The notes under the pieces: generated by a model
What the model saw: the letters and a program-made list of their open reading frames with translations, nothing else
Told to the model about the DNA's origin: nothing
Database searches by the model: none
Shown: in pieces, positions 15,972 through 25,358 of the stretch
How the letters are laid out: each line of letters begins with the position of its first letter
How positions within the stretch are numbered: the stretch's first letter is position 1
Translations under genes and position numbers: made by a program
DNA from: Bacilli bacterium
Lineage (GTDB): Bacteria; Bacillota_I; Bacilli_A; RF39; UBA660
Assembly: GCA_028694645.1 (NCBI GenBank)
Contig: JAQVKM010000006.1
Coordinates: 1-56,255, forward strand
DNA: 56,255 bases
Direction: 5' to 3'

Positions 15972-17099
15972 ATGAAAAAAGGATTTACATTAATTGAGTT
16001 GTTAGCTGTAATAGTAATACTAGCTGTTATAGCTTTAATAGCAACACCAATGATTCTAGGAATAATAACGAAAGCTAAAAAAGGAGCAGCAGAGGCTAGT
16101 GCATATAATTATGTTAAAGCAGTGGAATTATTAGTTGCAACTTCACAAATTGAAGATACTTCATTTGGGAATTTTAGTGGGGCATATCTTGTTTCTGCAT
16201 TTGATGAAATAAGTTTAGTAAAAGGAACAAAACCAAGCAAAGGGACTATTTTCTTAAATGAAGCTGGTATAGTAGAACAAGCCAGCTTATGTATAAATAA
16301 TTTTGAAGTAAGTTATGATGGAGTTAAAGCAAATGTAGAAGCTAATAACTGTGACAATGTGTCTAATACAATTTATGAAGTATATGAAAACGGAACAGCA
16401 ATATATTTTAATCCAGAAACAGGTCTTAAATGTACAGTAGGAGAAGCATTAAGTACAACGGGAACAAAAACAGGATGTATGAAATGGTATACATTTAATG
16501 ATAATGAATCTAGTAATACAGTTAATTTGATACTTGATCATAATACAACAGCTACTGTAGCATGGAATTCTACAGAAAGTAATGTAAGTGGGCCAACAAA
16601 TGTTATGACACAACTTGCATCTGATACAAGTAGCTGGGCAGGAGTACCAACAAGAACAGATAGTTATAGTGTAAGTAATGGAACAGCTACTTATACTATA
16701 AATTATAGTACATACAAGGCAAGACTAATAACAGCAAGGGAAATAGCAACAATAACAGGTAATAGTAGTTTTGTAGAGGTGACAGCAACAACTTCAAATT
16801 GGTTTTATTTAGATGGTGGACAAACGCAAACAGCAACAACTACTGGAGCAAGTAATTATGATTGGTTATTTGATTATACAAATGATTGTACTAGTTACGG
16901 ATGTAATATTGCTGATGCAAGTAACTATGGGTACTGGACATCTACAGCTGTCTCTGGCGATACTTACTACGCTTGGTACGTGGGTAGGTGCGGCGACGTG
17001 GGCAGCAACTACGTAGACGATATGGACAGCTTCGGTGTGCGCCCAGTTATAACAATACCTAAATCTACTTTAATAGTACCAGAACCAAGCCCTCGATAA
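15972..17099 (+). CDS. Pilin-signal surface protein with lectin-like variable C-terminus
   Basis: 375 residues. Type IV pilin signal identical in style to the three DUF285 paralogues (KKG|FTLIELLAVIVI), pilin-like N-domain to about 135, then a different C-terminal half. That half has TGTKTGCMKWY, LILDHNTTATVAWNS, ARLITAREIATITG, NYGYWTSTAV and finally GVRPVITIP. The W-T-S ... G-V-R-P-V-I pattern is the core of formylglycine-enzyme/C-type-lectin-like folds used by diversity-generating retroelement targets. Codons in the last ~30 residues of that fold are strikingly GC-rich and C-ending (see the variable-region feature). I infer a surface ligand-binding tip with a hypervariable pocket. No reverse transcriptase is nearby. 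RBS is AGGAG; a terminator hairpin follows. Confidence 0.85.
   Translation: MKKGFTLIELLAVIVILAVIALIATPMILGIITKAKKGAAEASAYNYVKAVELLVATSQIEDTSFGNFSGAYLVSAFDEISLVKGTKPSKGTIFLNEAGIVEQASLCINNFEVSYDGVKANVEANNCDNVSNTIYEVYENGTAIYFNPETGLKCTVGEALSTTGTKTGCMKWYTFNDNESSNTVNLILDHNTTATVAWNSTESNVSGPTNVMTQLASDTSSWAGVPTRTDSYSVSNGTATYTINYSTYKARLITAREIATITGNSSFVEVTATTSNWFYLDGGQTQTATTTGASNYDWLFDYTNDCTSYGCNIADASNYGYWTSTAVSGDTYYAWYVGRCGDVGSNYVDDMDSFGVRPVITIPKSTLIVPEPSPR
16920..17051 (+). other. Putative DGR variable region (VR)
   Basis: By hand count, 16956-17042 is 51 of 87 bases G+C (about 59%) in a genome near 25%. Sixteen of its 29 codons end in C (TAC, GGC, GAC, TGC, AGC, AAC, TTC, CGC), whereas the rest of the gene overwhelmingly uses A/T-ending codons. 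A set of NNC codons scattered between fixed codons (GCT TGG, GTG, GGT GTG CGC CCA) is what results when AAC codons of a template repeat are mutated at adenines. The position, at the 3' end of a lectin-like domain, is where DGR variable regions lie. Template repeat and reverse transcriptase are not in this window, so this remains inference. Confidence 0.6.
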
Positions 17100-17118
17100 A
17101 ATAACATAAAAAAATATT

Positions 17119-17155
17119 AAAGTTATTAAATATATGTTTTAATAACTTTTTTTTT
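17119..17155 (+). terminator. Strong hairpin/terminator just after the variable region
   Basis: AAAGTTATTAAA (17119-17130) / TTTAATAACTTT (17138-17149), loop TATATG, then a T run. It acts as a rho-independent terminator; DGR variable regions also often have an inverted repeat just downstream. Confidence 0.88.
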
Positions 17156-17163
17156 GATATAAT
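17155..17163 (+). promoter_or_regulatory. Extended -10 promoter of the kinase-fold gene
   Basis: TGATATAAT at the end of the preceding terminator's T tract, 24 bases before the ATG at 17187. Confidence 0.6.
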
Positions 17164-17186
17164 TAAGTTAGAAAAAAGGTGAGATA

Positions 17187-18473
17187 ATGGAACAACAATT
17201 TCTTATTAATTTAAAAACAACACCAATTGATAAAAAAATGTTTTATATTTTATCATTTGTTAATCAAAATAAAGAAAAAAATATTAAGATAATACTTAAT
17301 AACTTTGAACTTATTTTAAATAATTTAAGAAAAGTAGATTTAAAAATATTATACTCATTAATATTAATAGTAAAAAATGAAAACACCATTGATTTCTTTT
17401 CTGATAACATTGATATTATAATTGAAAAAAGTGATTATGAAGTAGTTAGTGATTTAATATTTAAAATATTAGATGAAAAAGATGCTTCAAAATTTTTAAA
17501 AACATCTTGTTTAAATAAAGTATTAAAAACATTATCACATGATGATATTTTTAAATTGTTTTTCAAAAACAAAAACTTATCATCAATATTAGAACAATAT
17601 TTAAATTATTTATTAAAAACAAAAAATAATATTATTTCCCTAGAAGATATAATTGTTATTTTATTGTCATTTCCTAATTGTGAACAAATATTAATTGAGA
17701 ATATTGATTATATAATGAATAATATAGATAATATTTATAAATTAAAAGAAAAACTAGGATTTAATAAACAATTATTAAATATAATAAATGAATATATGAA
17801 TGTAAATATTGATAAAACAATACATGATTATGTTAATACTTCTTTATCATATTTTGATATAAATAAAGATGAAGAAGATGATTTTACAAATGTCTTTGAA
17901 ATGATTTTTAAAGAAATAGTAGAAAATGAAAAAATAAAAATATCAGACGTAGAAACAATAACAGGTGGAAGATATTCATATGTATATAAAATAGGTGAAA
18001 AAGTTTTAAAAATTGGAACGATGAGACAAACCTTTTTAATGCCAAATAATAAAAGATTTTTAAAACCATTAATTAGAAGAAAATTAGATATTAAAACAGA
18101 TAAAGGAATTATTCCAATTGTAATAGAAGCTACTGAATATGTTGATGTTAATAACATTACAACAGAAGATGTATATTTATTATATAAAGAATTAAGAGAT
18201 GAACACTATATTTGGACCGATCCAAGAATTGAAAATGTTGGACGATTAAAAAAACCAAATAAAAATTATTTAAATTATAATACATATATAAGTAATGATT
18301 CAATTAATTATATTAATAATGATATTGAAATATTAAATCAAGGAGAGTTAGTTATTATTGATAATGATTTTATTTATCCTGAAGATTATACTAATATAAA
18401 ATATGGAAACAATTATTATTTTAGTATTTATGAAAAAAGATATCAAGAAGAAAAAAATATTAAAAATAAATAA
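17187..18473 (+). CDS. Protein with C-terminal kinase-like fold and helical N-terminal half
   Basis: 428 residues, soluble. Residues 1-240 are predicted all-helical with leucine/isoleucine-rich repeats of HEAT-like spacing. The C-terminal half looks like a divergent protein-kinase/aminoglycoside-kinase fold: Gly-rich loop TGGRYSYVYKIG (259-270), a conserved Lys in VLKIG (275), a catalytic-loop-like WTDPRIENVG with Asp 345 and Asn 350 in D-x4-N spacing, and IDNDF (391-395) at the metal-binding Asp position. I do not recognise a named family. It is a single gene with its own promoter and terminator directly downstream of the putative variable pilin gene. A functional link is possible but unproven. 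Confidence 0.6.
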   Translation: MEQQFLINLKTTPIDKKMFYILSFVNQNKEKNIKIILNNFELILNNLRKVDLKILYSLILIVKNENTIDFFSDNIDIIIEKSDYEVVSDLIFKILDEKDASKFLKTSCLNKVLKTLSHDDIFKLFFKNKNLSSILEQYLNYLLKTKNNIISLEDIIVILLSFPNCEQILIENIDYIMNNIDNIYKLKEKLGFNKQLLNIINEYMNVNIDKTIHDYVNTSLSYFDINKDEEDDFTNVFEMIFKEIVENEKIKISDVETITGGRYSYVYKIGEKVLKIGTMRQTFLMPNNKRFLKPLIRRKLDIKTDKGIIPIVIEATEYVDVNNITTEDVYLLYKELRDEHYIWTDPRIENVGRLKKPNKNYLNYNTYISNDSINYINNDIEILNQGELVIIDNDFIYPEDYTNIKYGNNYYFSIYEKRYQEEKNIKNK

Positions 18474-18543
18474 TCAACAAATTATAAAAAAATAGTATAT
18501 TAAAAAAACTGATAATTACCACCATAACAGGAACTAAAAAAAG

Positions 18544-18575
18544 AAACTAGATAGCAAACTCTAGTTTTATTTTTA
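18544..18575 (+). terminator. Terminator of the kinase-fold gene
   Basis: AAACTAGA (18544-18551) / TCTAGTTT (18560-18567) followed by a T-rich tract. Confidence 0.78.
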
Positions 18576-18625
18576 ATTTTATTATATAATATAGAAAGAA
18601 TGAAATTATATAAAAGGAGGAACAT

Positions 18626-19459
18626 ATGATAGATATAATACAAGATACATTAATAGATTCACTAAAATTACTACCATTTTTATTTCTAGCTTTTATATTT
18701 ATGGAATATTTAGAACATAAAATAAGTAATAAAAAATATCTAGAAAAAACAAATAAATTAGGGCCACTAATAGGAAGTTTATTAGGAGCATTTCCTCAAT
18801 GTGGATTTGGAGCTGCAGCTACTAACCTTTATGCAACAAGAGTAATAACATTAGGAACACTTATATCTGTTTACTTATCAACATCAGATGAAATGTTACC
18901 AATATTATTATCAGAAAAAGTAGATATAAAAATAATAATAATTATTTTACTATTTAAAATAATTATTGGAATGATAAGTGGTTTTATAATAGATTTAATT
19001 ATAAGAAAAAAAGAACATGAACATATTCATGATATATGTGAGAATGAACATTGTGATTGTGAGCATGGAATATTAAAATCAAGTATAAAACATACATTAA
19101 ATATTTTATTTTTTATAACAATAATTAGTTTTATTTTAAATTTTATAATGGCTAATTATGGAGAACAAGCTTTAGAATCAATGTTTTTTAAAAATAATAT
19201 ATTTAGTCCTTTTATAGCTAGTTTAATTGGATTAATACCTAATTGTGCATCAAGCGTTGTTATAACACAACTATATTTAAATAATGCTTTAACTTTTGGA
19301 TCTACTATAGCTGGATTATTAACAGGTAGTGGAATAGCTTTATTAATATTATTTAAACAAAATAAGGATATAAAAGAAAATATTAAAATTTTATTAATCA
19401 TTTATTTTATTGGTGCAATAAGTGGTGTAATTGTAAATTTATTAAATATTGTTATATAA
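18626..19459 (+). CDS. Putative metal permease (DUF2899/ArsP_2-like)
   Basis: 277-residue integral membrane protein with about eight helices in two homologous halves. Half one carries GSLLGAFPQCGFGAAATNLYA and half two GLIPNCASSVVITQLY. The paired PQCGFG and PNCASS motifs with their Cys residues are the mark of the putative manganese/arsenic exporter family (PF11449-like). The central cytoplasmic loop is metal-binding in character: HEHIHDICENEHCDCEHG, with five His/four Cys-Asp positions. Likely a metal or metalloid exporter; the ion is uncertain. The short leader contains no yybP-ykoY manganese riboswitch that I can recognise. RBS AAAGGAGG precedes ATG 18626. Confidence 0.8.
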   Translation: MIDIIQDTLIDSLKLLPFLFLAFIFMEYLEHKISNKKYLEKTNKLGPLIGSLLGAFPQCGFGAAATNLYATRVITLGTLISVYLSTSDEMLPILLSEKVDIKIIIIILLFKIIIGMISGFIIDLIIRKKEHEHIHDICENEHCDCEHGILKSSIKHTLNILFFITIISFILNFIMANYGEQALESMFFKNNIFSPFIASLIGLIPNCASSVVITQLYLNNALTFGSTIAGLLTGSGIALLILFKQNKDIKENIKILLIIYFIGAISGVIVNLLNIVI

Positions 19460-19481
19460 ACAATTAAAATGGAGTAGAATG

Positions 19482-21281
19482 ATGAAAAACAAAATAAAAA
19501 ATATATTATATGCAGTATTAACATCATTAGTTTTTTTAGATTATAAAGAAATTTATAATAATAATTTCAATATATTTAAATATAATACTGTTATATTTAT
19601 AATATTTATTATTATATTATTTATTTTTTATAATAAAATTAATAATCAAAAAATTCATTTTTTAAAAAAAACATTAGCTTTTTTATTTTCTATATTTATG
19701 ATATTTGGATATAGTTATAATAATATATCTTCTTATAATTTGATTTTTGGTAATATTAAAATGTTTTTATTATCAATATTATCTTTAATTGGATATTATT
19801 TGTTTTTTAAAAGAATATTTATTATAATAGATAATTATTTAAATAAAGAAAATAAAATAAATAAAAATAAAAAACAAAATAAAATAATTAAATTTATAGA
19901 TGAAAAACCATTTATCTCAAGTTTAATAATTATCATAATGTTTTGGTTAATATATATTATAGCTTTTTATCCAATTATTTTATCACCAGATCCCAGCTAT
20001 CAAATAAAACAATTTTTTAATGTTCATACTAAATATGCAGATTGGGTTAATTTATTAGATGAAAATGTTTTTATGACAAATCATCATCCAGTTATACATA
20101 CTTTATTATTAGGAAGTTGTATTAAAACAGGTCGATTTATATTAAATGATAATTTTGGCTTATTTATTTATAGTTTTATTCAAATAATTATTTTAGCTTC
20201 TACACTTGCATATACAATAAAATATTTAAAAAAAATAAATATTAAAATTAATATTAGAATTATACTTGTATTGATATATGGTTTGGTTCCAAGTTTTGCT
20301 TTTTATGCTATGTCAGGAGTTAAAGATACAATATATACTTCATTAATAATTTTGTATGTTCTTTTATTATTTGATTTTATAAATAAAAAACAACTAAAAT
20401 TAAAAGATATAATTAAAACAATTATATTATTACTTTTAATTGCATTATTTAGAAATAATGGATTATATGTTATTTTATTATCATTTCCTTTATTAATAAT
20501 TTATGATAATAAAAACATAAAAAAATTAATATTTATATTTATAATATTCTTATCATTATTTATGACATATTCAAAAGTTATATTACCTTATTTTAAAATA
20601 CCAGAAGGTAGTATAAGAGAAGTTTTATCAATACCTTTTCAACAAACAGCAAGATATGTTAGCTTATATGAAGATGAATTAACTGATGAAGATAAAAAAA
20701 TAATTGATAATATCTTAATATATGATACATTAAAAACAAGATATGATCCTGAATTTGCTGATCCAGTTAAAAATCAATTTAATAAAAATACAACTAAGAA
20801 AGAATTAAAACAATATTTTGAAGTATGGAAAAAAGGGCTTATAAAACATCCTACAGTATATATAGAAGCAACAATAAATAATGTTTATGGTTATTTTTAT
20901 CCATTGGATACTTCATGGTATATATATTATAAATTTGATTCAAGAATAACACAAGATAATTTAGTTGATTATCATTATAATAATTTGTCATTCTTAAGAA
21001 AAATATTATCTAATTATGGACAAATATTTCCATTTATTCCAATAATTGGGTTAATATCAGTAATTGGATTTAATACTTGGTTATTACTTATAATGACAAT
21101 ATATTATTTTTCTTCAAATAAAAGAAAATATGTAATACCATTAATGCCACTTTTAATCACCTTATTAATTTGTATAGCATCACCTGTAAACACTTACTTT
21201 AGATATGCTATGCCTTATATATTTATTATGCCTTTGTTAATTATTATATTTATAGATATAATGAAAAAAAATAAAAATTAG
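19482..21281 (+). CDS. Large membrane protein, DUF6020/GT-C-like
   Basis: 599 residues, about 12-13 transmembrane helices with an extracytoplasmic loop containing short conserved motifs: YPIILSPDPSYQ at about 163-174, TNHHPVIHTLLLGS at about 200-213 and ALFRNNGLYVILLSFPLL near 325-342. The acidic DP motif after the first extracytoplasmic loop and the NHHP-x-xHT motif suggest a GT-C lipid-linked glycosyltransferase fold (DUF6020-type). The acceptor is unknown. Start chosen at the second of two adjacent ATGs (19482), seven bases after GGAG; 19479 is equally possible. It lies 20 bases after the permease and eight bases before the next gene, so probably one operon leading toward the rhamnose genes. 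Confidence 0.72.
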   Translation: MKNKIKNILYAVLTSLVFLDYKEIYNNNFNIFKYNTVIFIIFIIILFIFYNKINNQKIHFLKKTLAFLFSIFMIFGYSYNNISSYNLIFGNIKMFLLSILSLIGYYLFFKRIFIIIDNYLNKENKINKNKKQNKIIKFIDEKPFISSLIIIIMFWLIYIIAFYPIILSPDPSYQIKQFFNVHTKYADWVNLLDENVFMTNHHPVIHTLLLGSCIKTGRFILNDNFGLFIYSFIQIIILASTLAYTIKYLKKINIKINIRIILVLIYGLVPSFAFYAMSGVKDTIYTSLIILYVLLLFDFINKKQLKLKDIIKTIILLLLIALFRNNGLYVILLSFPLLIIYDNKNIKKLIFIFIIFLSLFMTYSKVILPYFKIPEGSIREVLSIPFQQTARYVSLYEDELTDEDKKIIDNILIYDTLKTRYDPEFADPVKNQFNKNTTKKELKQYFEVWKKGLIKHPTVYIEATINNVYGYFYPLDTSWYIYYKFDSRITQDNLVDYHYNNLSFLRKILSNYGQIFPFIPIIGLISVIGFNTWLLLIMTIYYFSSNKRKYVIPLMPLLITLLICIASPVNTYFRYAMPYIFIMPLLIIIFIDIMKKNKN

Positions 21282-21289
21282 GAGGATTT

Positions 21290-22873
21290 ATGAAAAAAAA
21301 TATTATTACATTAATTACAACATTAATTATAGGAGGAATATTATATTATTTCTTTTTACCAGCTTTAAATATTCATTCAATGGGATTTTGGATATTTTTA
21401 GTAATACTTATAACAATTTTTATTCTGACAAAATTAACTCTTTCGATGGATATAAATGGAAGAATATCAAGAATAGCTAAATCAAATGCTGTGTTAGTAT
21501 CAGCTATTGCTTTAGTATTTATAATGATTATGTTAATTAATTTTGTTCTATCACCATTATTTAATTCAAAATCATATTCTAAAAGAATAATCATAAATGA
21601 AGATGAAGATTTTATAAATGATATAGCTCAAGTTGATTTTGATGCAATACCATTATTAGATAAAGAATCTAGTCAAAAATTAGGTGATAGAGTTATGGGA
21701 CAAATGCCAGAATTAGTTTCACAATTTTATGTATCTGATTTATATACTCAAATTAATTATAACAATCAAATAGTTAGAGTAACACCTTTAGAATATGATG
21801 GAATTATTAAATATTTTACTAATAAAAAAGATGGTGTAAAAGGTTATATTATCGTTAATTCTGTAACAGGAGTATCTACTTTAACTAAATTAGATAAAGG
21901 TATGAAATATATGGACTCTGCTTTATTTAGTGAAGATTTAAATCGTAAATTAAGATTTACTTATCCAACTAAAATATTTGGAGAATATACTTTTGAAATA
22001 GATAATGAATCTAATCCATATTGGATTGTTCCATGTTTAAAATATAGTGGAGTAGAATTAAAAAGAGATGTTGAAGGAGTTATTATTTTAGATCCGATTA
22101 CAGGTAAATCTGATTATTATAAGGTATCAGATGTTCCAACTTGGGTTGATCATGTATATTCATCAGATATGATTATAGAACAAGTTAATGACTGGGGTAA
22201 ATATAAAAACGGTTTCATTAATTCAATTTTTGGACAAAAAAATGTTGTAAAAACAACAACAGGTTATAATTATACAGTTATGAATGACGATGTTTATTTA
22301 TATACTGGTATTACTTCTGTAGCTAGTGATGAATCAAATATTGGTTTTATTTTAACAAATATGCGAACAAAAGAAACTAACTATTATCCAGTTTCAGGAG
22401 CTGAAGAATATTCAGCTATGGCTAGTGCTGAAGGGCAAGTTCAACAAATGAAATATACAGCTTCTTTTCCATTACTAATTAATTTAAATAATAGACCAAC
22501 TTATTTAATTAGTTTAAAAGATGATGCAGGACTTGTAAAAATGTATGCTTTTGTTGATGTTGTTGATTATCAAAAAGTAGTTGTAACTGATGCTTCTAAA
22601 GGCATTAAAAAAGCTTCTTTAAATTATTTAGATGAAATAACTGATGAGAATGATACAAGTAATTTAATTGAAAAAGATATTACAATTGCTAATTTCACTA
22701 CAGCTATTATAGATGGAAATACATATTATTATATAACTGATACTGAAAATAAATTATATATTGCATCTATTAAAGCTAATAAAAATAAATTACCTTTTAT
22801 AAAGATAAATGATGTAATATCAATTAGTTATAAACAAAATACTGAAATAATAGAAATTACTTCAATTAAATAA
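21290..22873 (+). CDS. Membrane-anchored protein of unknown function
   Basis: 527 residues. Three hydrophobic helices in the first ~115 residues (two close together, one at about 72-92), then a long hydrophilic domain rich in beta-type segments: VNSVTGVSTLTKLDKGMKYM, RFTYPTKIFGEYTFEID, GVIILDPITGKSDYY, LISLKDDAGLVKMYAFVDV. Several stretches pair a D-x-x-TG or V-T-G turn with an aromatic strand, a possible internal repeat of PepSY-like character, but I cannot assign a family. It follows the DUF6020-like gene by eight bases with RBS AGGAGG and ends in a terminator before rmlA. It may be a partner of the membrane transferase. Confidence 0.6.
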   Translation: MKKNIITLITTLIIGGILYYFFLPALNIHSMGFWIFLVILITIFILTKLTLSMDINGRISRIAKSNAVLVSAIALVFIMIMLINFVLSPLFNSKSYSKRIIINEDEDFINDIAQVDFDAIPLLDKESSQKLGDRVMGQMPELVSQFYVSDLYTQINYNNQIVRVTPLEYDGIIKYFTNKKDGVKGYIIVNSVTGVSTLTKLDKGMKYMDSALFSEDLNRKLRFTYPTKIFGEYTFEIDNESNPYWIVPCLKYSGVELKRDVEGVIILDPITGKSDYYKVSDVPTWVDHVYSSDMIIEQVNDWGKYKNGFINSIFGQKNVVKTTTGYNYTVMNDDVYLYTGITSVASDESNIGFILTNMRTKETNYYPVSGAEEYSAMASAEGQVQQMKYTASFPLLINLNNRPTYLISLKDDAGLVKMYAFVDVVDYQKVVVTDASKGIKKASLNYLDEITDENDTSNLIEKDITIANFTTAIIDGNTYYYITDTENKLYIASIKANKNKLPFIKINDVISISYKQNTEIIEITSIK

Positions 22874-22882
22874 AATAATATA

Positions 22883-22908
22883 AAATAAAGAGAAATCTTT
22901 ATTTTTTT
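22883..22908 (+). terminator. Terminator before rmlA
   Basis: AAATAAAGA (22883-22891), GAAA loop, TCTTTATTT (22896-22904), T run. Confidence 0.82.
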
Positions 22909-22947
22909 ATTATTATTATGTATAATTAAATATAGGGAGGTATTGGT

Positions 22948-23844
22948 ATGAAGGGAATAGTATTAGCTGGAGGAACAGGTTCTAGATTACATCCAATTAC
23001 AAAAGGAATTAGTAAACAACTTGTACCTTTATATGATAAACCAATGGTATATTATCCAATTTCAGTATTAATGTTAGCTCAAATAAGAGATATATTATTG
23101 ATTACAACTTTAGAAGATCAACATGATTTTAAAAAACTTCTTGGAGATGGATCACAATATGGAATTAATATTGAATATGTTGTACAACCTAGTCCAGATG
23201 GATTGGCTCAAGCATTTATTTTAGGTGAGGAATTTATTAAAGATGATTCTGTAGCGATGGTGTTAGGTGATAATATTTTTTATGGAAGTAATTTTATTAA
23301 TATTTTAAAAGAAGCTAAATCAAATGCCGAAAATAAAAAAGCAAGCGTTTTTGGTTATGAAGTTAAAGATCCACAACGTTTTGGAATAATGGAATTAGAT
23401 GAAAATAATAATGTTATTAGTGTTGAAGAAAAACCAGAACAACCGAAATCAGATTATGCTATAACAGGATTATATTTTTATGATAATTCAGTTGTTGAAA
23501 AAGCTAAATCTTTAAAACCATCTAAAAGAAATGAGTTAGAAATAACTGATTTAAATAGAATTTATTTAGAAGAAAACAAATTGAAAGCTTGTTTATTAGA
23601 TTCAGGATTTACCTGGTTTGATACTGGAACACCAGATAGTTTGTTAGATGCTTCTAATATGATTAGAACAATTCAAAAAAATAGAGGTTCTATTATATCT
23701 TGTTTAGAACAAATAGCTTTCAAAAATGGTTGGTTAACTATTGATGAATTATTAGATAGAGCTGAAGCTTTAAGAAAGAACGAATATGGACAATATTTAT
23801 TTAAAAAAGCAGAAAAAGCTAAAACAAAAAAATTAGAAAAATAA
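22948..23844 (+). CDS. rmlA: Glucose-1-phosphate thymidylyltransferase
   Basis: First enzyme of dTDP-L-rhamnose synthesis: glucose-1-phosphate + dTTP to dTDP-glucose. 298 residues, family length. Seen: nucleotide-binding [18 protein letters not shown] at the N-terminus, [41 protein letters not shown] with the catalytic Asp, [20 protein letters not shown] and the C-terminal [15 protein letters not shown]. Translationally close to the rmlC-rmlD fusion 18 bases downstream. Its high conservation and slightly higher G+C than the flanking membrane genes are usual for this enzyme. Confidence 0.96.
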   Translation: MKGIVLAGGTGSRLHPITKGISKQLVPLYDKPMVYYPISVLMLAQIRDILLITTLEDQHDFKKLLGDGSQYGINIEYVVQPSPDGLAQAFILGEEFIKDDSVAMVLGDNIFYGSNFINILKEAKSNAENKKASVFGYEVKDPQRFGIMELDENNNVISVEEKPEQPKSDYAITGLYFYDNSVVEKAKSLKPSKRNELEITDLNRIYLEENKLKACLLDSGFTWFDTGTPDSLLDASNMIRTIQKNRGSIISCLEQIAFKNGWLTIDELLDRAEALRKNEYGQYLFKKAEKAKTKKLEK

Positions 23845-23862
23845 TTAATTGGAGGATGTGTA

Positions 23863-25293
23863 GTGAAAAAAATAGAAACAGAATTAAAAGATTGTTACAT
23901 ATTAGAACCAGATAAATTTGGTGATGAAAGAGGATATTATTCTCCTTTCTTTGTAGAAGAAAAAAATAAAGAAGAAGAAATAAATATGAAGTCAATTGCC
24001 CAAGGAGCTAGATCATTTAGCAGTAAAGGTATTCTTAGAGGTCTACATTATCAAGAAGATCCTTTATGTCAAGCAAAATTAGTAGAGTGTTTAAGTGGAG
24101 CTGTTCTTGATGTAGTAGTAGATTTAAGAAAAGATTCTCCTACTTATAAAAAATGGACAAGTGTTTATTTAACACCTGAAAATGGTAGACAGTTATTTGT
24201 TCCAAGAGGATTTGCTCATGGCTTTGTTAGTTTAAAAGATAATACATTATTTCAATATTTAGTAGATAATGATTATAAACCAAGTCATGAAAATGGTATA
24301 GCTTGGAATGATCCTGAATTAAATATTGATTGGCAATTAAAAGAATATGGAATTGAAAATCCTATATTAAGTGAAAAAGATAAGGTTAGACCTATTTTAA
24401 GTGAAATGAATCCTAATTTTTATCAACATAAAAGATATTTAGTAACTGGTTATAATGGTCAATTAGGATTTGATATTGTAAAAGAATTAAATAATCAAGG
24501 AATTTATGATATTTTAGCTCTTGATATTAATGATATGGATATAACAGATGCTAGAATTGTAAATAAAATATTTGAAGAATATCAACCAGAATATGTATTA
24601 CATTGTGCGGCATATACAAATGTAGATCAAGCTGAAGATGTTAAAGATCTTTGTTATAAAATTAATGTTACAGGAACTAAAAATATAGTTGAAGCTTCTA
24701 GAAGGATTAATGCCAAATTAACTTATATAAGCACAGATTATGTTTTTGATGGTAAAAAAGAAGGATTATATGAAACATCAGATGAAATAAATCCTCTTAG
24801 TGTATATGGAAAAACAAAATATTTAGGAGAACAAGAAGTAAGAAAATATGATAACCATTTTATTGTAAGAATATCTTGGGTATTTGGAATAAACGGTAAA
24901 AATTTTGTTAAAACAATGTTGAATTTAGCTGAGACTAAAGATGAATTAAATATTGTATCCGATCAAATAGGAAGTCCAACATATACAGTTGATTTAGCTA
25001 AACTTTTAGTAAAAATGCAAAATACAGAAAAATATGGAACTTATCATGCAACTAATGATGGATTTTGTAACTGGGCAGAATTTGCTGAATATATTTTTAA
25101 ATCTAACAATAAAAATGTTAAGGTAAATTATATACCTGCTTCTTCATATCCAACTAAAGCAATTAGACCAAATAATTCAAAATTATCAAAGCAATCATTA
25201 TTGGATAACGATTTTGATTTATTACCAGATTGGCATGATGCTGTTGATAGATATAATAAAGAGTTAGAAAAAGTAAAAATAAAGAAAATATAA
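23863..25293 (+). CDS. rmlCD: Fused dTDP-4-dehydrorhamnose 3,5-epimerase / reductase
   Basis: 476-residue bifunctional protein. Residues 1 to about 185 are RmlC: GDERGYYSPFF, GVLRGLHYQ-type motif seen as GILRGLHYQ with the catalytic His, VVDLRKDSPTY and PRGFAHGFVSL. From about 192 (KRYLVTGYNGQLGFDIV) to the end is RmlD: Rossmann GxNGQLG, HCAAYTNVDQAE, the YISTDYVFDG motif, YGKTKYLGEQ (Y-xxx-K catalytic pair) and NDGFCNWAEFA. Together these convert dTDP-4-keto-6-deoxyglucose to dTDP-L-rhamnose. RmlB, the intervening dehydratase, is not in the window. The start is GTG 23863 with GGAGG at 23851-23855. Confidence 0.95.
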   Translation: MKKIETELKDCYILEPDKFGDERGYYSPFFVEEKNKEEEINMKSIAQGARSFSSKGILRGLHYQEDPLCQAKLVECLSGAVLDVVVDLRKDSPTYKKWTSVYLTPENGRQLFVPRGFAHGFVSLKDNTLFQYLVDNDYKPSHENGIAWNDPELNIDWQLKEYGIENPILSEKDKVRPILSEMNPNFYQHKRYLVTGYNGQLGFDIVKELNNQGIYDILALDINDMDITDARIVNKIFEEYQPEYVLHCAAYTNVDQAEDVKDLCYKINVTGTKNIVEASRRINAKLTYISTDYVFDGKKEGLYETSDEINPLSVYGKTKYLGEQEVRKYDNHFIVRISWVFGINGKNFVKTMLNLAETKDELNIVSDQIGSPTYTVDLAKLLVKMQNTEKYGTYHATNDGFCNWAEFAEYIFKSNNKNVKVNYIPASSYPTKAIRPNNSKLSKQSLLDNDFDLLPDWHDAVDRYNKELEKVKIKKI

Positions 25294-25295
25294 TT

Positions 25296-25317
25296 AAAGT
25301 AGGAAACTACTTTTTTT
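25296..25317 (+). terminator. Terminator of rmlA-rmlCD
   Basis: AAAGTAG, GAAA loop, CTACTTT, T run. The same hairpin, base for base, is found at 26961-26983 after the next gene, so the riboswitch-pilin cassette is bracketed by direct copies of one terminator. Confidence 0.88.
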
Positions 25318-25358
25318 ACGTATATTTACATTAGTAAAATGATAAATTAACAAAATAA

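Noticed and set aside
16813-17016. Second frame overlapping the variable pilin gene
   Set aside because: No RBS, and its residues only reflect the codon pattern of the pilin frame.
15972-18473. Reverse transcriptase or template repeat near the putative variable region
   Set aside because: I looked for an RT (YxDD) protein and a second GC-rich copy throughout the window and found neither.
18474-18625. Manganese (yybP-ykoY) riboswitch before the metal permease
   Set aside because: The leader holds only the preceding terminator and a promoter; the paired GGGGAGUA-type loops of that family are absent.
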